A stretch of DNA of 64,000 nt from CAZMHL01 sp045605445. Lineage in GTDB: Bacteria; Bacillota; Clostridia; RGIG6154. This document shows, piece after piece, positions 25,923-34,111 of the stretch. Location of the stretch: the NCBI GenBank assembly GCA_045605445.1, contig JAZUPZ010000029.1:62001-126000 (forward strand), in the 5' to 3' direction. The notes below the pieces were generated by a model, which saw only the letters and a program-made list of their open reading frames with translations, was not told where the DNA came from and searched no databases. Each line of letters opens with the position of its first letter. Position 1 is the first letter of the stretch. Position numbers and translations under genes: made by a program.

Positions 25923-26906
25923 ATGAAAAAAAGAATTTTCAGCGGAGTTCAGCCGTCGGGAGAACTTACCATAGGTAATTATCTCGGAGCTATTAAAAAC
26001 TGGACAAAGCTTATAGATGAATATGAGTGTATTTTTTCGGTAGTTGACCTTCATTCGATTACTGTAAGACAGGACCCTGAGGAGCTGAGAAACAGAAGCT
26101 ACGGTCTTCTTGCTCAGTATATTGCCTGCGGAATTGACCCGGATAAATGTACACTTTTTGTACAGTCTCACGTGCCTGCACATGCCCAGCTTTCCTGGTT
26201 GCTTAACTGTTATACCTATAACGGCGAGCTTCAGAGAATGACCCAGTTCAAAGAAAAATCAAAAAGACATGCAGATAATATAAATGCAGGACTTTTCACT
26301 TATCCCGTACTTATGGCTGCAGACATTCTTCTTTATCAGACAGACCTTGTGCCCGTAGGACACGACCAAAAACAGCATCTTGAGCTTGCAAGAAACATTG
26401 CTGAAAGATTTAACGGAATTTACGGCGAAAGCTTTAAAGTACCCGATCCTTATATTGCAAAATTCGGCGCAAGAATTATGGACCTTACCGACCCGACAAA
26501 GAAAATGTCAAAATCAGAACCAAACGGTGCCATTTTGCTTTCCGACGAAAGTGCGGCAATAATCAAAAAATTCAAAAGAGCTGTTACCGACTCTCTTGCA
26601 ACAGTTAAATTTGAAGAGGGAAGAACTGCAATAAATAACCTTATGTCAATATACGGCTGTGTAACAGGTAAGGAAATGAGCGAGATTGAAACAGAATTTG
26701 AAGGCAAAGGCTATGGCGACTTCAAAAAGGCAATCGGAGAAGCAGTAGTTGCAGAGCTTGAACCTATTCAGGTTAAATATAACGAGCTTATGAATAACAA
26801 AGATTATCTTGAAGCAATCTTTAAAAAGGGTGCAGAAAAGGCCAATGAAATTGCAGAAAACACATTGCAGGATGTATATGGCAAGGTAGGCTTTATTTTA
26901 AAATAA
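25923..26906 (+). CDS. trpS: Tryptophanyl-tRNA synthetase
   Basis: A class I aminoacyl-tRNA synthetase that charges tRNA-Trp in the cytosol, 327 residues. The HIGH-like signature is PSGELTIGNYLGA (residues 10-22) and the KMSKS loop is KKMSKSEPNG (about 195-204). The ATG at 25923 follows an AGAGG site. An upstream in-frame ATG at 25881 overlaps the -10 box and can be excluded. No tryptophan-responsive T-box is present. Confidence 0.96.
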   Translation: MKKRIFSGVQPSGELTIGNYLGAIKNWTKLIDEYECIFSVVDLHSITVRQDPEELRNRSYGLLAQYIACGIDPDKCTLFVQSHVPAHAQLSWLLNCYTYNGELQRMTQFKEKSKRHADNINAGLFTYPVLMAADILLYQTDLVPVGHDQKQHLELARNIAERFNGIYGESFKVPDPYIAKFGARIMDLTDPTKKMSKSEPNGAILLSDESAAIIKKFKRAVTDSLATVKFEEGRTAINNLMSIYGCVTGKEMSEIETEFEGKGYGDFKKAIGEAVVAELEPIQVKYNELMNNKDYLEAIFKKGAEKANEIAENTLQDVYGKVGFILK

Positions 26907-26966
26907 TAAATAAAAAGAAACCTGCTTTTCCGGGTTTCAACTGAATTATTCATCGGAGATAAAAAT

Positions 26967-28034
26967 ATGTCAGAAATAATAGTAATCGTAGTGGCGTTTC
27001 TTGTGGCATTTGTAATGACCTTTGCCTCAACGCCGCTGGCTGAAAAAATTGCATATAAAATCGGCGCGGTAGACGTGCCCAATGATGCCAGAAGAATGCA
27101 CAAAAAACCTATTCCAAGACTTGGCGGAATCGCAATATTTTTCGGATTTCTTGTGTCTTGTCTTTGCTTTGTGGTAATGTCAAGAGAAATGATTGCAATA
27201 ATCTTAGCTTCGCTTCTTATAGTGATTCTCGGTGTTCTTGACGACAGAAAGCCAATTCGTGCAATAATCAAGCTGGCAGTTCAAATTGTTGCGGCATTTA
27301 TTGTTGCGTATTTCGGAAAGGTTAATATTGATGTTTTTACAAACCCGAACCTTTTCTCAACAAGCGAATATCTGATTTTAGGAAAGCTTTCCATTCCGAT
27401 AACAATAATCTGGATTGTAGCAATTACTAATGCGGTTAATTTAATTGATGGTCTCGACGGTCTTGCGGCAGGAGTTGCCTCAATTTCGTCAATCTGTCTT
27501 CTTATAATTGCCCTTATGGTTTCGGAAATAAACATTGCGGTGTTTACCGCGTGTATCGCAGGAGCCTGCTTCGGTTTTCTGCCTTACAATTTCAACCCCG
27601 CAAAAATATTTATGGGGGATTCGGGCTCAACCTTTTTGGGCTTTGTCCTTGCCTGCATTTCAATTGAGGGCGTTTTCAAGGCATATGCCGTTGTGTCCTT
27701 TGCGGTGCCCCTGCTTGTTATGGCGCTTCCGCTCTTTGATACAACCGTTGCAATTTTAAGAAGAATTAAAAACAAAAAACCAATTATGGCTCCCGACAGG
27801 GGACATCTTCACCATAAGCTTATCGATATGGGCTTTTCTCAGAAGCAGGCGGTTGGAATTTTATATGCAATTTCCGCATTTCTGGGAATAACCGCAATAA
27901 TTCTGGTAGGCTTTGGTGTAATGAGAGCGCTTGCTCTGCTCAGCATTGCAATAATTTTTATAATAGCAAGTCTTTATTTCAGTAATAAAAAGGAAGAAAA
28001 CGAATCAGAGGATAAGGAGAATAACAATGATTAA
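26967..28034 (+). CDS. Undecaprenyl-phosphate N-acetylhexosamine-1-phosphate transferase (TagO/WecA type)
   Basis: A polytopic enzyme of the MraY/WecA family (355 aa, about 10-11 helices) that moves GlcNAc-1-phosphate or a related sugar phosphate onto undecaprenyl phosphate. Motifs: HKKPIPRLGGIAIFFGF (about 35-51), the Mg-binding VLDDRK, NLIDGLDGLAAG (about 155-166), MGDSGSTFLGF, and the C-terminal APDRGHLHHKLIDMG that marks WecA/TagO rather than MraY. It overlaps the 2-epimerase gene by 8 nt, so both work in the same wall-polymer pathway (teichoic-acid-like linkage unit). Confidence 0.92.
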   Translation: MSEIIVIVVAFLVAFVMTFASTPLAEKIAYKIGAVDVPNDARRMHKKPIPRLGGIAIFFGFLVSCLCFVVMSREMIAIILASLLIVILGVLDDRKPIRAIIKLAVQIVAAFIVAYFGKVNIDVFTNPNLFSTSEYLILGKLSIPITIIWIVAITNAVNLIDGLDGLAAGVASISSICLLIIALMVSEINIAVFTACIAGACFGFLPYNFNPAKIFMGDSGSTFLGFVLACISIEGVFKAYAVVSFAVPLLVMALPLFDTTVAILRRIKNKKPIMAPDRGHLHHKLIDMGFSQKQAVGILYAISAFLGITAIILVGFGVMRALALLSIAIIFIIASLYFSNKKEENESEDKENNND

Positions 28035-29166
28035 AGTAATGACAATTTTCGGAACAAGACCCGAAGCAATCAAAATGGCTCCGCTGGTTAAAGAACTTGA
28101 AAACACAGAAGGCATCAAATCTGTTGTTGCCGTAACTGCTCAGCACAGACAAATGCTTGACCAGGTTCTTGAAATTTTTGACATCAAGCCGGATTACGAC
28201 CTTAACATTATGAAGGACAGACAAACTCTTGTTTCAATAACAACCAATGCCCTTTCAGGTCTTGATGAGGTTATGAAGGAAGAAAAACCTGATATAGTGC
28301 TTGTTCATGGTGACACTTCAACAACCTTTGCAGGTGCTCTTGCAGCGTTTTACAATATGATTTCAATAGGTCACGTTGAAGCAGGTCTTCGTACTTTTGA
28401 TAAATATTCGCCCTTCCCGGAAGAAATGAACAGACAGCTTACCGGCAGAATGACCGATATGCACTTTTCTCCAACGGTGAACAATAAGAAATTCCTTCTT
28501 AACGAAAGCATTGACGAAGATAAAATTTATATTACAGGTAATACGGTTATTGATGCTCTCAAAACAACTGTAAGAGAAGATTATCAGTTTGAGGACGAAT
28601 GCCTTAAAAATCTCGACTTCAAAAACAAGAGAGTAATTCTTGTTACGGCTCACAGAAGAGAAAATTTAGGCGAACCCCTTCGTAATATTTGCAGCGCAAT
28701 AAGAGAAATTGCTCTTGAATATAAAGATGTTCATATTGTTTATCCTGTTCATCTTAATCCGGCAGTTCGTGAGGTTGCAAACGAATTTCTTGCAGACCTT
28801 GATAATGTTGACTTAATTGAACCAATTGATGTTGAAGATATGCACAATGCAATGTCAAGATGCTATATGGTTATGACCGACTCGGGCGGACTTCAGGAAG
28901 AAGCTCCGGCACTCGGAAAACCTGTTCTTGTTTTAAGAACAGAAACCGAAAGACCCGAGGCAGTAGAAGCAGGAACAGTTAAGCTAGCAGGCGTTAATAA
29001 AGAAGTTATTCTTTCTCTTGCGAAAGAACTTCTTGATGATAATGATGCTTATGAAAAAATGGCAAAAGCCGCAAATCCTTACGGTGACGGCAACGCTTCA
29101 CAGAGAATTGTGCAGGCAATATTGAACAAATTTACCGGCACAGTTGAAAGACCCGCAGATTTTTAA
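28027..29166 (+). CDS. wecB: UDP-N-acetylglucosamine 2-epimerase (non-hydrolysing)
   Basis: Interconverts UDP-GlcNAc and UDP-ManNAc in the cytosol, supplying ManNAc for wall teichoic acid linkage units or capsules. 379 residues, standard length. Motifs: MTIFGTRPEAIKMAPLV at the N-terminus, HGDTSTTFAGALAAFY, GHVEAGLRTFDKYSPFPEEMNR and DSGGLQEEAPALGKPVLVLR. It is coupled to the TagO/WecA-type gene, and together they could build a GlcNAc-ManNAc lipid-linked primer. It is also called mnaA in Gram-positives. Confidence 0.96.
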   Translation: MIKVMTIFGTRPEAIKMAPLVKELENTEGIKSVVAVTAQHRQMLDQVLEIFDIKPDYDLNIMKDRQTLVSITTNALSGLDEVMKEEKPDIVLVHGDTSTTFAGALAAFYNMISIGHVEAGLRTFDKYSPFPEEMNRQLTGRMTDMHFSPTVNNKKFLLNESIDEDKIYITGNTVIDALKTTVREDYQFEDECLKNLDFKNKRVILVTAHRRENLGEPLRNICSAIREIALEYKDVHIVYPVHLNPAVREVANEFLADLDNVDLIEPIDVEDMHNAMSRCYMVMTDSGGLQEEAPALGKPVLVLRTETERPEAVEAGTVKLAGVNKEVILSLAKELLDDNDAYEKMAKAANPYGDGNASQRIVQAILNKFTGTVERPADF

Positions 29167-29174
29167 ATAATAGC

Positions 29175-29206
29175 AGAAACTCCTTTTTTATGGAGTTTCT
29201 TTTTTA
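29175..29206 (+). terminator. Intrinsic terminator after the 2-epimerase gene
   Basis: A 9-bp stem AGAAACTCC (29175-29183) / GGAGTTTCT (29192-29200) followed by six T residues. Confidence 0.9.
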
Positions 29207-29215
29207 TATTCGTAG

Positions 29216-29292
29216 GGTGCGACGGTCTCGTCTCCCGACTCGGTCGGTGATAAACGGTTGCCGCCTCAGGCAACCATCACCTCTGTCGCACC
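29216..29292. repeat. Nested palindromic intergenic element
   Basis: Outer arms GGTGCGAC (29216-29223) and GTCGCACC (29285-29292) enclose GGTGAT (29246-29251) / ATCACC (29276-29281) and an inner hairpin GGTTGCC (29256-29262) / GGCAACC (29269-29275). All three pairs are exact and properly nested. It lies after a terminator and has no coding capacity. Its CGGTCGGTG core recurs in the element near 47573-47609. Confidence 0.82.
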
Positions 29293-29371
29293 GTGTTTGA
29301 AATAGAATTTTTTTTATCTTACACATTATTTTATTCTGATTACATATCCTTATATAAAAGGAGAGATATGT

Positions 29372-30400
29372 ATGAATATAAAATATTTTACCTGTGCAAA
29401 CAGCTGTCAGGGGTTTGTAAATCTTACGGAAAACAATGTTTCGGATATCGGCAAAAGATTTTTTATTTCCTGTTCTTCAAGGGATACAGCGGCAAATTTT
29501 ATCAGAAGAGTGGGGGAATATTATGAAAATAAAAATTTCAGCGTGGAGTACATTTTGAATCCTTCGGACAAAAACAGTTTGTGGGGATGTATTGTAAGAA
29601 TGCTTGATTTTTGTGTGCTTTCTCAACAGTGCGGAGAAAATGGGATAAAAATAAGCCTTGGAGAAGGTGAAGGGCTTGAAGCTCTTGAAAACAAAATAAA
29701 AGACTGTTACGAAAAAATGTACTGCGCATATAAAGAAGCAAAGAAAATTCACGACGACTGGGAAAAGATTTATATTGAAAATATGAATTTTGAAAAGCTG
29801 GATGCTTTCAAAAAGCAAACTGCAGAGCAAATGTTTGAAAATAAAATGACCGACAGAATTCCCAAATCAAAAGAAAGATTTTTCGGAGCTTCTACCAAAA
29901 ACGGCTATGTTAGTTTAATCAAAAGCTTAACCGAAGGTATCGGTAAAAGATATTTTATAAAGGGCAGACCGGGAACGGGAAAGTCTACCTTTATGAAAGA
30001 GGTTAAAAATGAGGCAGAAAAAAGGGGCTTTGATACTGAGGTTTACAAATGCAGCTTTGATCCCGAAAGCTATGATATGGTAATAGTCAGAGGAGCAGAT
30101 TTCTGTGTTTTCGATTCAACTGCTCCTCACGAAATGTTCCCCTCCTCCGATTGTGACATTATTCTTGATTTTTACAGAGAATCGGGGCTTGAAGGGGTTG
30201 ATGAAAAATACAAAAATGAGCTTGAAAGCATTTCAAAGGAATATAAGCTTCGCATTAACGAAGGAAGTGAATATCTCCGTCTTGCAACAATTCTTGAAAA
30301 AGAACTGGAAAGCAAAGCAAAGGATTTTGTTAATTACACCGCCTCTGAAAATATGCTTAAAACTTTAATCGCCGAAATAAACAAAGGACTGTTTCAATAA
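29372..30400 (+). CDS. PRK06851-like P-loop ATPase with a degenerate first ATPase copy
   Basis: A 342-residue protein resembling the uncharacterised PRK06851 family common in spore-forming Firmicutes, which normally has two tandem P-loop domains. The second half has a clear Walker A (KGRPGTGKST, about 198-207) and FDSTAPHEMFPSS as in the family. The first half aligns with it over about 59 residues from KRFFIS to FCVLSQQ without gaps, but reads ISCSSRDTAA where the Walker A should be, so only one ATP site is left. The domains are joined by a helical, Lys/Glu-rich stretch. It is monocistronic, with AAGGAGAG before the ATG. The biochemical function is unknown. Confidence 0.72.
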   Translation: MNIKYFTCANSCQGFVNLTENNVSDIGKRFFISCSSRDTAANFIRRVGEYYENKNFSVEYILNPSDKNSLWGCIVRMLDFCVLSQQCGENGIKISLGEGEGLEALENKIKDCYEKMYCAYKEAKKIHDDWEKIYIENMNFEKLDAFKKQTAEQMFENKMTDRIPKSKERFFGASTKNGYVSLIKSLTEGIGKRYFIKGRPGTGKSTFMKEVKNEAEKRGFDTEVYKCSFDPESYDMVIVRGADFCVFDSTAPHEMFPSSDCDIILDFYRESGLEGVDEKYKNELESISKEYKLRINEGSEYLRLATILEKELESKAKDFVNYTASENMLKTLIAEINKGLFQ

Positions 30401-30431
30401 TTCAATAAAATGAATAAATGAAAAATGTAGG

Positions 30432-30451
30432 GGTCGATGCCTACATCGACC
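30432..30451. repeat. 20-bp palindromic intergenic repeat
   Basis: GGTCGATG (30432-30439) and CATCGACC (30444-30451) are perfectly complementary around a 4-nt loop, in the 98-bp gap between two convergent genes. No T-run follows on either strand, so it is not a convincing terminator. Confidence 0.7.
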
Positions 30452-30498
30452 TGAAAAATGGTCGGATGTGGGTATCAACCCTATTGCGAATATCACAG

Positions 30499-31278
30499 TT
30501 ATTTTGAAATTACAGGATAAAGCTGAATTGAGTTTCCGCCATCAACTACAAGCTCTGTGCCGGTAGTGTTTCTTGCGTGCATTGCAAAGTACCATACTGC
30601 ATCGGCAATATCTTCACCAACGGCAACATCGCCAAGCGGAGTAAATCTTGATGGCACATTTTTGTAAAATTCGGGATTTTTCTCCCATCTGTCGGTTCTT
30701 ATCATTCCCGGCAACACCGCGTTTACTCTTATGTTATATTTCCCTAAATCAAGAGCCATTGCCCTCATCATCCCAAGCTGTCCGCCTTTTGATGCAGAAT
30801 ATGCTATTCTGTCAGGAATAGCTCTGTAGGCGGTGTTGGAATTTATAAAAATAATGTTTCCGCCACCATTTTTAATCATTCGTTTTGCGGCATGTTCCGA
30901 AAGACAATAGTTCCAGACCATATTTGTATTTATAACTCTCATAAAGTCTGTAAGCGGATTTTCAAAGGCGGTAATTCCAAGTCCCTGATCTGCCGCATTC
31001 AAAACCAAAGTTTCTATGAATATGCCCTTACTGTCAAGGTCGTCAAAAAGTTCTTCCACAGATTTTTCATCAACCGTTCTTTCATCAATAAGAGAATCTA
31101 TGTGATAGCCGATGATATTTACATTTGGAAATTTTTCTTTGTAACGCTTTTCGGTTTCGTGAACTTTTTCTTTGTTTCTTCCCGTAAATACAACATCAAT
31201 TCCCTCTGATGCGAATTTTTCTACTATTGCAACACCTGTATTTATACAGGCACCTGTTATAAGTACTGTTTTTTTCAT
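30499..31278 (-). CDS. SDR family oxidoreductase (probable sugar dehydrogenase)
   Basis: A 259-residue short-chain dehydrogenase/reductase using NAD(P)H. The cofactor motif is TGACINTGVAIVEKF near the N-terminus (TGxxxxxG; the usual third Gly is displaced). NAADQG replaces the typical NNAG, and the catalytic YxxxK is YSASK. The C-terminal TTGTELVVDGG is typical of classical SDRs. It is last in a four-gene minus-strand operon with a GH16 hydrolase, a sugar-acid dehydratase and a metallo-lactonase-like enzyme, so oxidation of a free sugar to its lactone is the natural guess. Its start codon overlaps the previous stop by one base. Confidence 0.82.
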   Translation of the reverse strand: MKKTVLITGACINTGVAIVEKFASEGIDVVFTGRNKEKVHETEKRYKEKFPNVNIIGYHIDSLIDERTVDEKSVEELFDDLDSKGIFIETLVLNAADQGLGITAFENPLTDFMRVINTNMVWNYCLSEHAAKRMIKNGGGNIIFINSNTAYRAIPDRIAYSASKGGQLGMMRAMALDLGKYNIRVNAVLPGMIRTDRWEKNPEFYKNVPSRFTPLGDVAVGEDIADAVWYFAMHARNTTGTELVVDGGNSIQLYPVISK

Positions 31279-32150
31279 TATTTCACCTTATCAAATACTC
31301 GCACATAGTCTACTATGAAAGCATCGTCCTTAAATTCATTATCTCTTTTACAAATATCGCCAACACGAATATCTCCGTAATTTTCTGAATATTCGCCGAC
31401 TTTAAGGGGAGTTCCTGCACGATATCCTCTGATTTCTGTTGTAAGTAAAATAAACTGCGGAACCTGTGACACCGCTTTGTTTGTTCTGGCTGTTTCTTCA
31501 CCATCGCAATAAAACACATATTCGTCAGGTGTCCATAAAAGTGCAAATGTATGGAAATCATCTTCTGTTTTCTTTAATTCATATTCAACCCTTGCATCTT
31601 TCGTGTACTGACTTCCGTATCCGCCGTATATATTTCCCGAAGATGCTGCTCCTTTGTAAAAGTGTTCCATAATATCGTTTTCGATACCGCAATATTCAGG
31701 GTTGTATCTTGTTCCGATTGAAGGGGACTGAAGCCAGAATGCACTCCACATTACATCAGGTTCTTTTTGAAATTTGCAACGGCATTCATAAAATCCGTAT
31801 CTGTGTTCAAATTTGGGAGGTTCAAGTTCTCCTAGTTTCCACATTTCTGCTTTTCCCCATACATTCTGAGTTCCTACTTTAGGTACATCAAAGGACATAA
31901 CGCCCGTCTGGAGCTGAGGGGAAACGTAATATCCGTTTTTCTCAGTACGATGAAGCTCTATGTGACTGTTTCCGTCTAAAACAACTCCTTTGTCTGTATA
32001 TGCCTCTGCGGGGTTTCCCCAGTAATTTAAACGAAAATCCCATTTTGTTCTGTCAAGCTCTGTTCCGTCAAATTCATCTGCCCATACAAGCTTCCATTCA
32101 CCATCAGGCAAATAGCTTGGTTCGTGGTCTTTTACTTCAAATTTTTTCAT
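31278..32150 (-). CDS. Glycoside hydrolase family 16, no secretion signal
   Basis: A 290-residue beta-jelly-roll endo-hydrolase of the GH16 type, which cleaves beta-1,3/1,4-glucans or beta-galactans. The catalytic signature is E157-N-D159-I-M-E162, matching ExDxxE, with nucleophile E157 and acid/base E162. The N-terminal LVWADEFDGTELDRTKWDF is classic. There is no signal peptide, lipobox or membrane anchor, so the enzyme appears cytoplasmic, which is unusual for a family that mostly acts outside. It would then act on imported oligosaccharides. The product specificity cannot be fixed from the motif. Confidence 0.87.
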   Translation of the reverse strand: MKKFEVKDHEPSYLPDGEWKLVWADEFDGTELDRTKWDFRLNYWGNPAEAYTDKGVVLDGNSHIELHRTEKNGYYVSPQLQTGVMSFDVPKVGTQNVWGKAEMWKLGELEPPKFEHRYGFYECRCKFQKEPDVMWSAFWLQSPSIGTRYNPEYCGIENDIMEHFYKGAASSGNIYGGYGSQYTKDARVEYELKKTEDDFHTFALLWTPDEYVFYCDGEETARTNKAVSQVPQFILLTTEIRGYRAGTPLKVGEYSENYGDIRVGDICKRDNEFKDDAFIVDYVRVFDKVK

Positions 32151-32161
32151 AATTAATCTCC

Positions 32162-33322
32162 TTAAAAATAAAATTCAGTTTTTGCAGGTCTGATGTCTGT
32201 TAAAGCCCCTGTGTAGTGCCTTAATGTGTGTGGCTGATATGGGTGCTTTAAACATTCTTCTTCGTTGATTTCAATTCCAAGTCCCGGTTTGTCGGGAATT
32301 GTGATATAGCCGTCTTTATATTCAAGACTTTCGTTGGTTACATCCTTTCGCCACTCAACATCAGAATACATAATTTCAAGTATTTCAAAGTTGGGGCAGG
32401 TTGCCGCAAGCTGAAGAGTTGCCGCATTTGCAACAGGACCTGACGGATTGTGAGGTGCAAAAGGAATGTAGCGACATTCTGCCTCTGCCGCAATCTTTTT
32501 AAGTTCCATAATTCCGCCTGCGTGGGAAATGTCGGGCTGAATATAGTCTGCCGCCATTTTGTCAAATAACGGTCTGTAATCCCAACGGGTATAGAGCCTT
32601 TCACCTGCTGAAATTGCAACGGGTGATTTGTCCTTTACTTCTTTTAAAGCATCTAAGTTGTCAGGCGGAACAGGTTCTTCAAAGAACATAGGCTTGAACT
32701 GTTCAAACTCTTTTGCAATTTTAACAGCGGTGGGAATGTTAAATCTTCCGTGTCCTTCAATGAGTAAATCCACCTTGTCGCCAACGGCCTCACGAACTGC
32801 CGAAACGCATCTTATTGCTTTGTCAAGGGCTGCATTTGAAATGTTTAAATAGCTTTTTCCGAAAGGATCCCATTTCATAGCGGTAACGCCGCGTTTTACT
32901 GCAATTTTTGCTTTTTCACCGAATTCTTCAGGCTCTTTTGCACCTGCAAACCAACCGTTTACATAAATTCTCACCTTGTCATTTACCTTGCCGCCGAGAA
33001 GCTGATAAACAGGAACATTAAGGCTTTTGCCGAGAATGTCCCATAATGCCATTTCAACCGCAGAAAGGGCGGACATAAGCACCGCACCGCCTCGCCAGTA
33101 TGCATCTCTGTATATACTGTGCCAGTGCTTTTCAATTTCAAGCGGGTTTTTGCCCACAAGATATTCTTTAATGTGTTCAACTGCACCAAGAAGTGCCTTT
33201 TCCTTGTATTCAAGTGTTGCTTCTCCCACACCGTCAATTCCTTCATCGGTGTAAACCTTTATAAACACCCAGTTTGTTCTGAAACAATCAACGGTAAAGC
33301 ATTTTATATCTGTTACTTTCAT
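32162..33322 (-). CDS. Enolase-superfamily sugar-acid dehydratase (galactonate dehydratase-like)
   Basis: A 386-residue mandelate racemase/muconate lactonising enzyme-family member. Probable metal ligands and acid/base residues are E189 and H191 (LIEGHGRF), E215/E216 (FFEEPVPP), E241 (SAGERL) and the catalytic His in APHNPSGP (H291). Overall architecture and the C-terminal PGLGIEI follow D-galactonate dehydratase. The expected reaction is dehydration of an aldonic acid to a 2-keto-3-deoxy acid. It shares an operon with an SDR and an MBL-fold lactonase-like enzyme, which would supply the aldonate. It overlaps the upstream gene by 4 nt. Confidence 0.83.
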   Translation of the reverse strand: MKVTDIKCFTVDCFRTNWVFIKVYTDEGIDGVGEATLEYKEKALLGAVEHIKEYLVGKNPLEIEKHWHSIYRDAYWRGGAVLMSALSAVEMALWDILGKSLNVPVYQLLGGKVNDKVRIYVNGWFAGAKEPEEFGEKAKIAVKRGVTAMKWDPFGKSYLNISNAALDKAIRCVSAVREAVGDKVDLLIEGHGRFNIPTAVKIAKEFEQFKPMFFEEPVPPDNLDALKEVKDKSPVAISAGERLYTRWDYRPLFDKMAADYIQPDISHAGGIMELKKIAAEAECRYIPFAPHNPSGPVANAATLQLAATCPNFEILEIMYSDVEWRKDVTNESLEYKDGYITIPDKPGLGIEINEEECLKHPYQPHTLRHYTGALTDIRPAKTEFYF

Positions 33323-33993
33323 AGTTTTATCTCCTTGTAAATTTCTGCTATTACTTTATTTTCACATTCAAAATCCTCTGCCGTAGTTTTATCAAACATA
33401 CCAATATGTATCGGGACTGTTTTCTTTGCATTAATTCGTTTTGCAAAATTTGAGGCATCGGTTTTGTTCATATTGTTGCCAACTCCGTTAATCGGAAGAA
33501 AAAGAGCATAAATGTCTTTTGGGATATCTTCAAAGATTTTTTCATTGTAAAGGGTATCGCCCGTTACATAATACTTTTTAACTCCGTCATCAATTATAAC
33601 GCCGATTGGTGCAGGGTCGCTGTGTTCTGCTTTAACCGCGGTAAATTTAATGTTGTTTTCTGTCCAGGTTGTATGTCGGTTGAACTGAACAAAGTTGTTG
33701 TCACCACCGATTTTTCTTACCTCGTTCCACACGGGGGTCGGGGAAAGAACAGTTATTTTGGTGTCCTTTGAAATGAATTTCTCAACAGTTTCCGGGTCAA
33801 AATGGTCAAGGTGATTGTGAGTGAAAATCATAACATCGGGTTTGATTTCAAATAAACTTTCATCAACGGCAACTCTTCGGTAGTTTTTCGGATTTAATTT
33901 TTCCACACTGTCGGAAAGGTAAGGGTCAATCATAATTTTAAATCCGTTTTTTTCAAAAAGTAAGCCTGCCTGACCAAGCCAGATGGTTTTCAT
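33319..33993 (-). CDS. MBL-fold metallohydrolase, UlaG-like (probable sugar lactonase)
   Basis: A 224-residue metallo-beta-lactamase-fold protein. The metal motif is THNHLDHFD (HxHxDH), followed by a second His context (VKAEHSDPAP) and GDTLYNEKIF. It resembles the UlaG/YtnP-like group, which includes L-ascorbate-6-phosphate lactonase. The ATG at 33993 is preceded by AGGAGG 6 nt away. A longer reading to 34017 lacks support. It is first in the minus-strand operon and is transcribed away from the AraC gene. Lactone hydrolysis would fit between the SDR and the dehydratase. Confidence 0.8.
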   Translation of the reverse strand: MKTIWLGQAGLLFEKNGFKIMIDPYLSDSVEKLNPKNYRRVAVDESLFEIKPDVMIFTHNHLDHFDPETVEKFISKDTKITVLSPTPVWNEVRKIGGDNNFVQFNRHTTWTENNIKFTAVKAEHSDPAPIGVIIDDGVKKYYVTGDTLYNEKIFEDIPKDIYALFLPINGVGNNMNKTDASNFAKRINAKKTVPIHIGMFDKTTAEDFECENKVIAEIYKEIKL

Positions 33994-34010
33994 AATGCTC
34001 CTCCTTTTTG

Positions 34011-34039
34011 TTGACATATTGTTTATTTGATTATATAAT
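34011..34039 (+). promoter_or_regulatory. Consensus promoter of the AraC-family regulator gene
   Basis: TTGACA (34011-34016), a 17-bp spacer, and TATAAT (34034-34039), both boxes exact. The start codon lies 73 nt downstream. The divergent minus-strand operon must be transcribed from the same AT-rich 100 bp, so the regulator may control both directions. Confidence 0.85.
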
Positions 34040-34111
34040 ATATCTTATCAGATAAATATAGTAATCTTATATAATTTATTAGAAATCTTATTATTTTAAG
34101 CCAAAGGGGAA

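Noticed and set aside
26917..26938. Hairpin GAAACCTG/CGGGTTTC between trpS and the TagO/WecA-type gene as a trpS terminator
   Set aside because: No T-run follows on the plus strand; the T-run is on the minus strand, where no gene ends. The stem is short and has a wobble pair, so I did not call it.
28027..29166. The 2-epimerase and TagO/WecA-type genes as part of the polysaccharide operon
   Set aside because: They lie 4.6 kb beyond the operon terminator, behind htpG on the opposite strand and trpS, and form a separate transcript.
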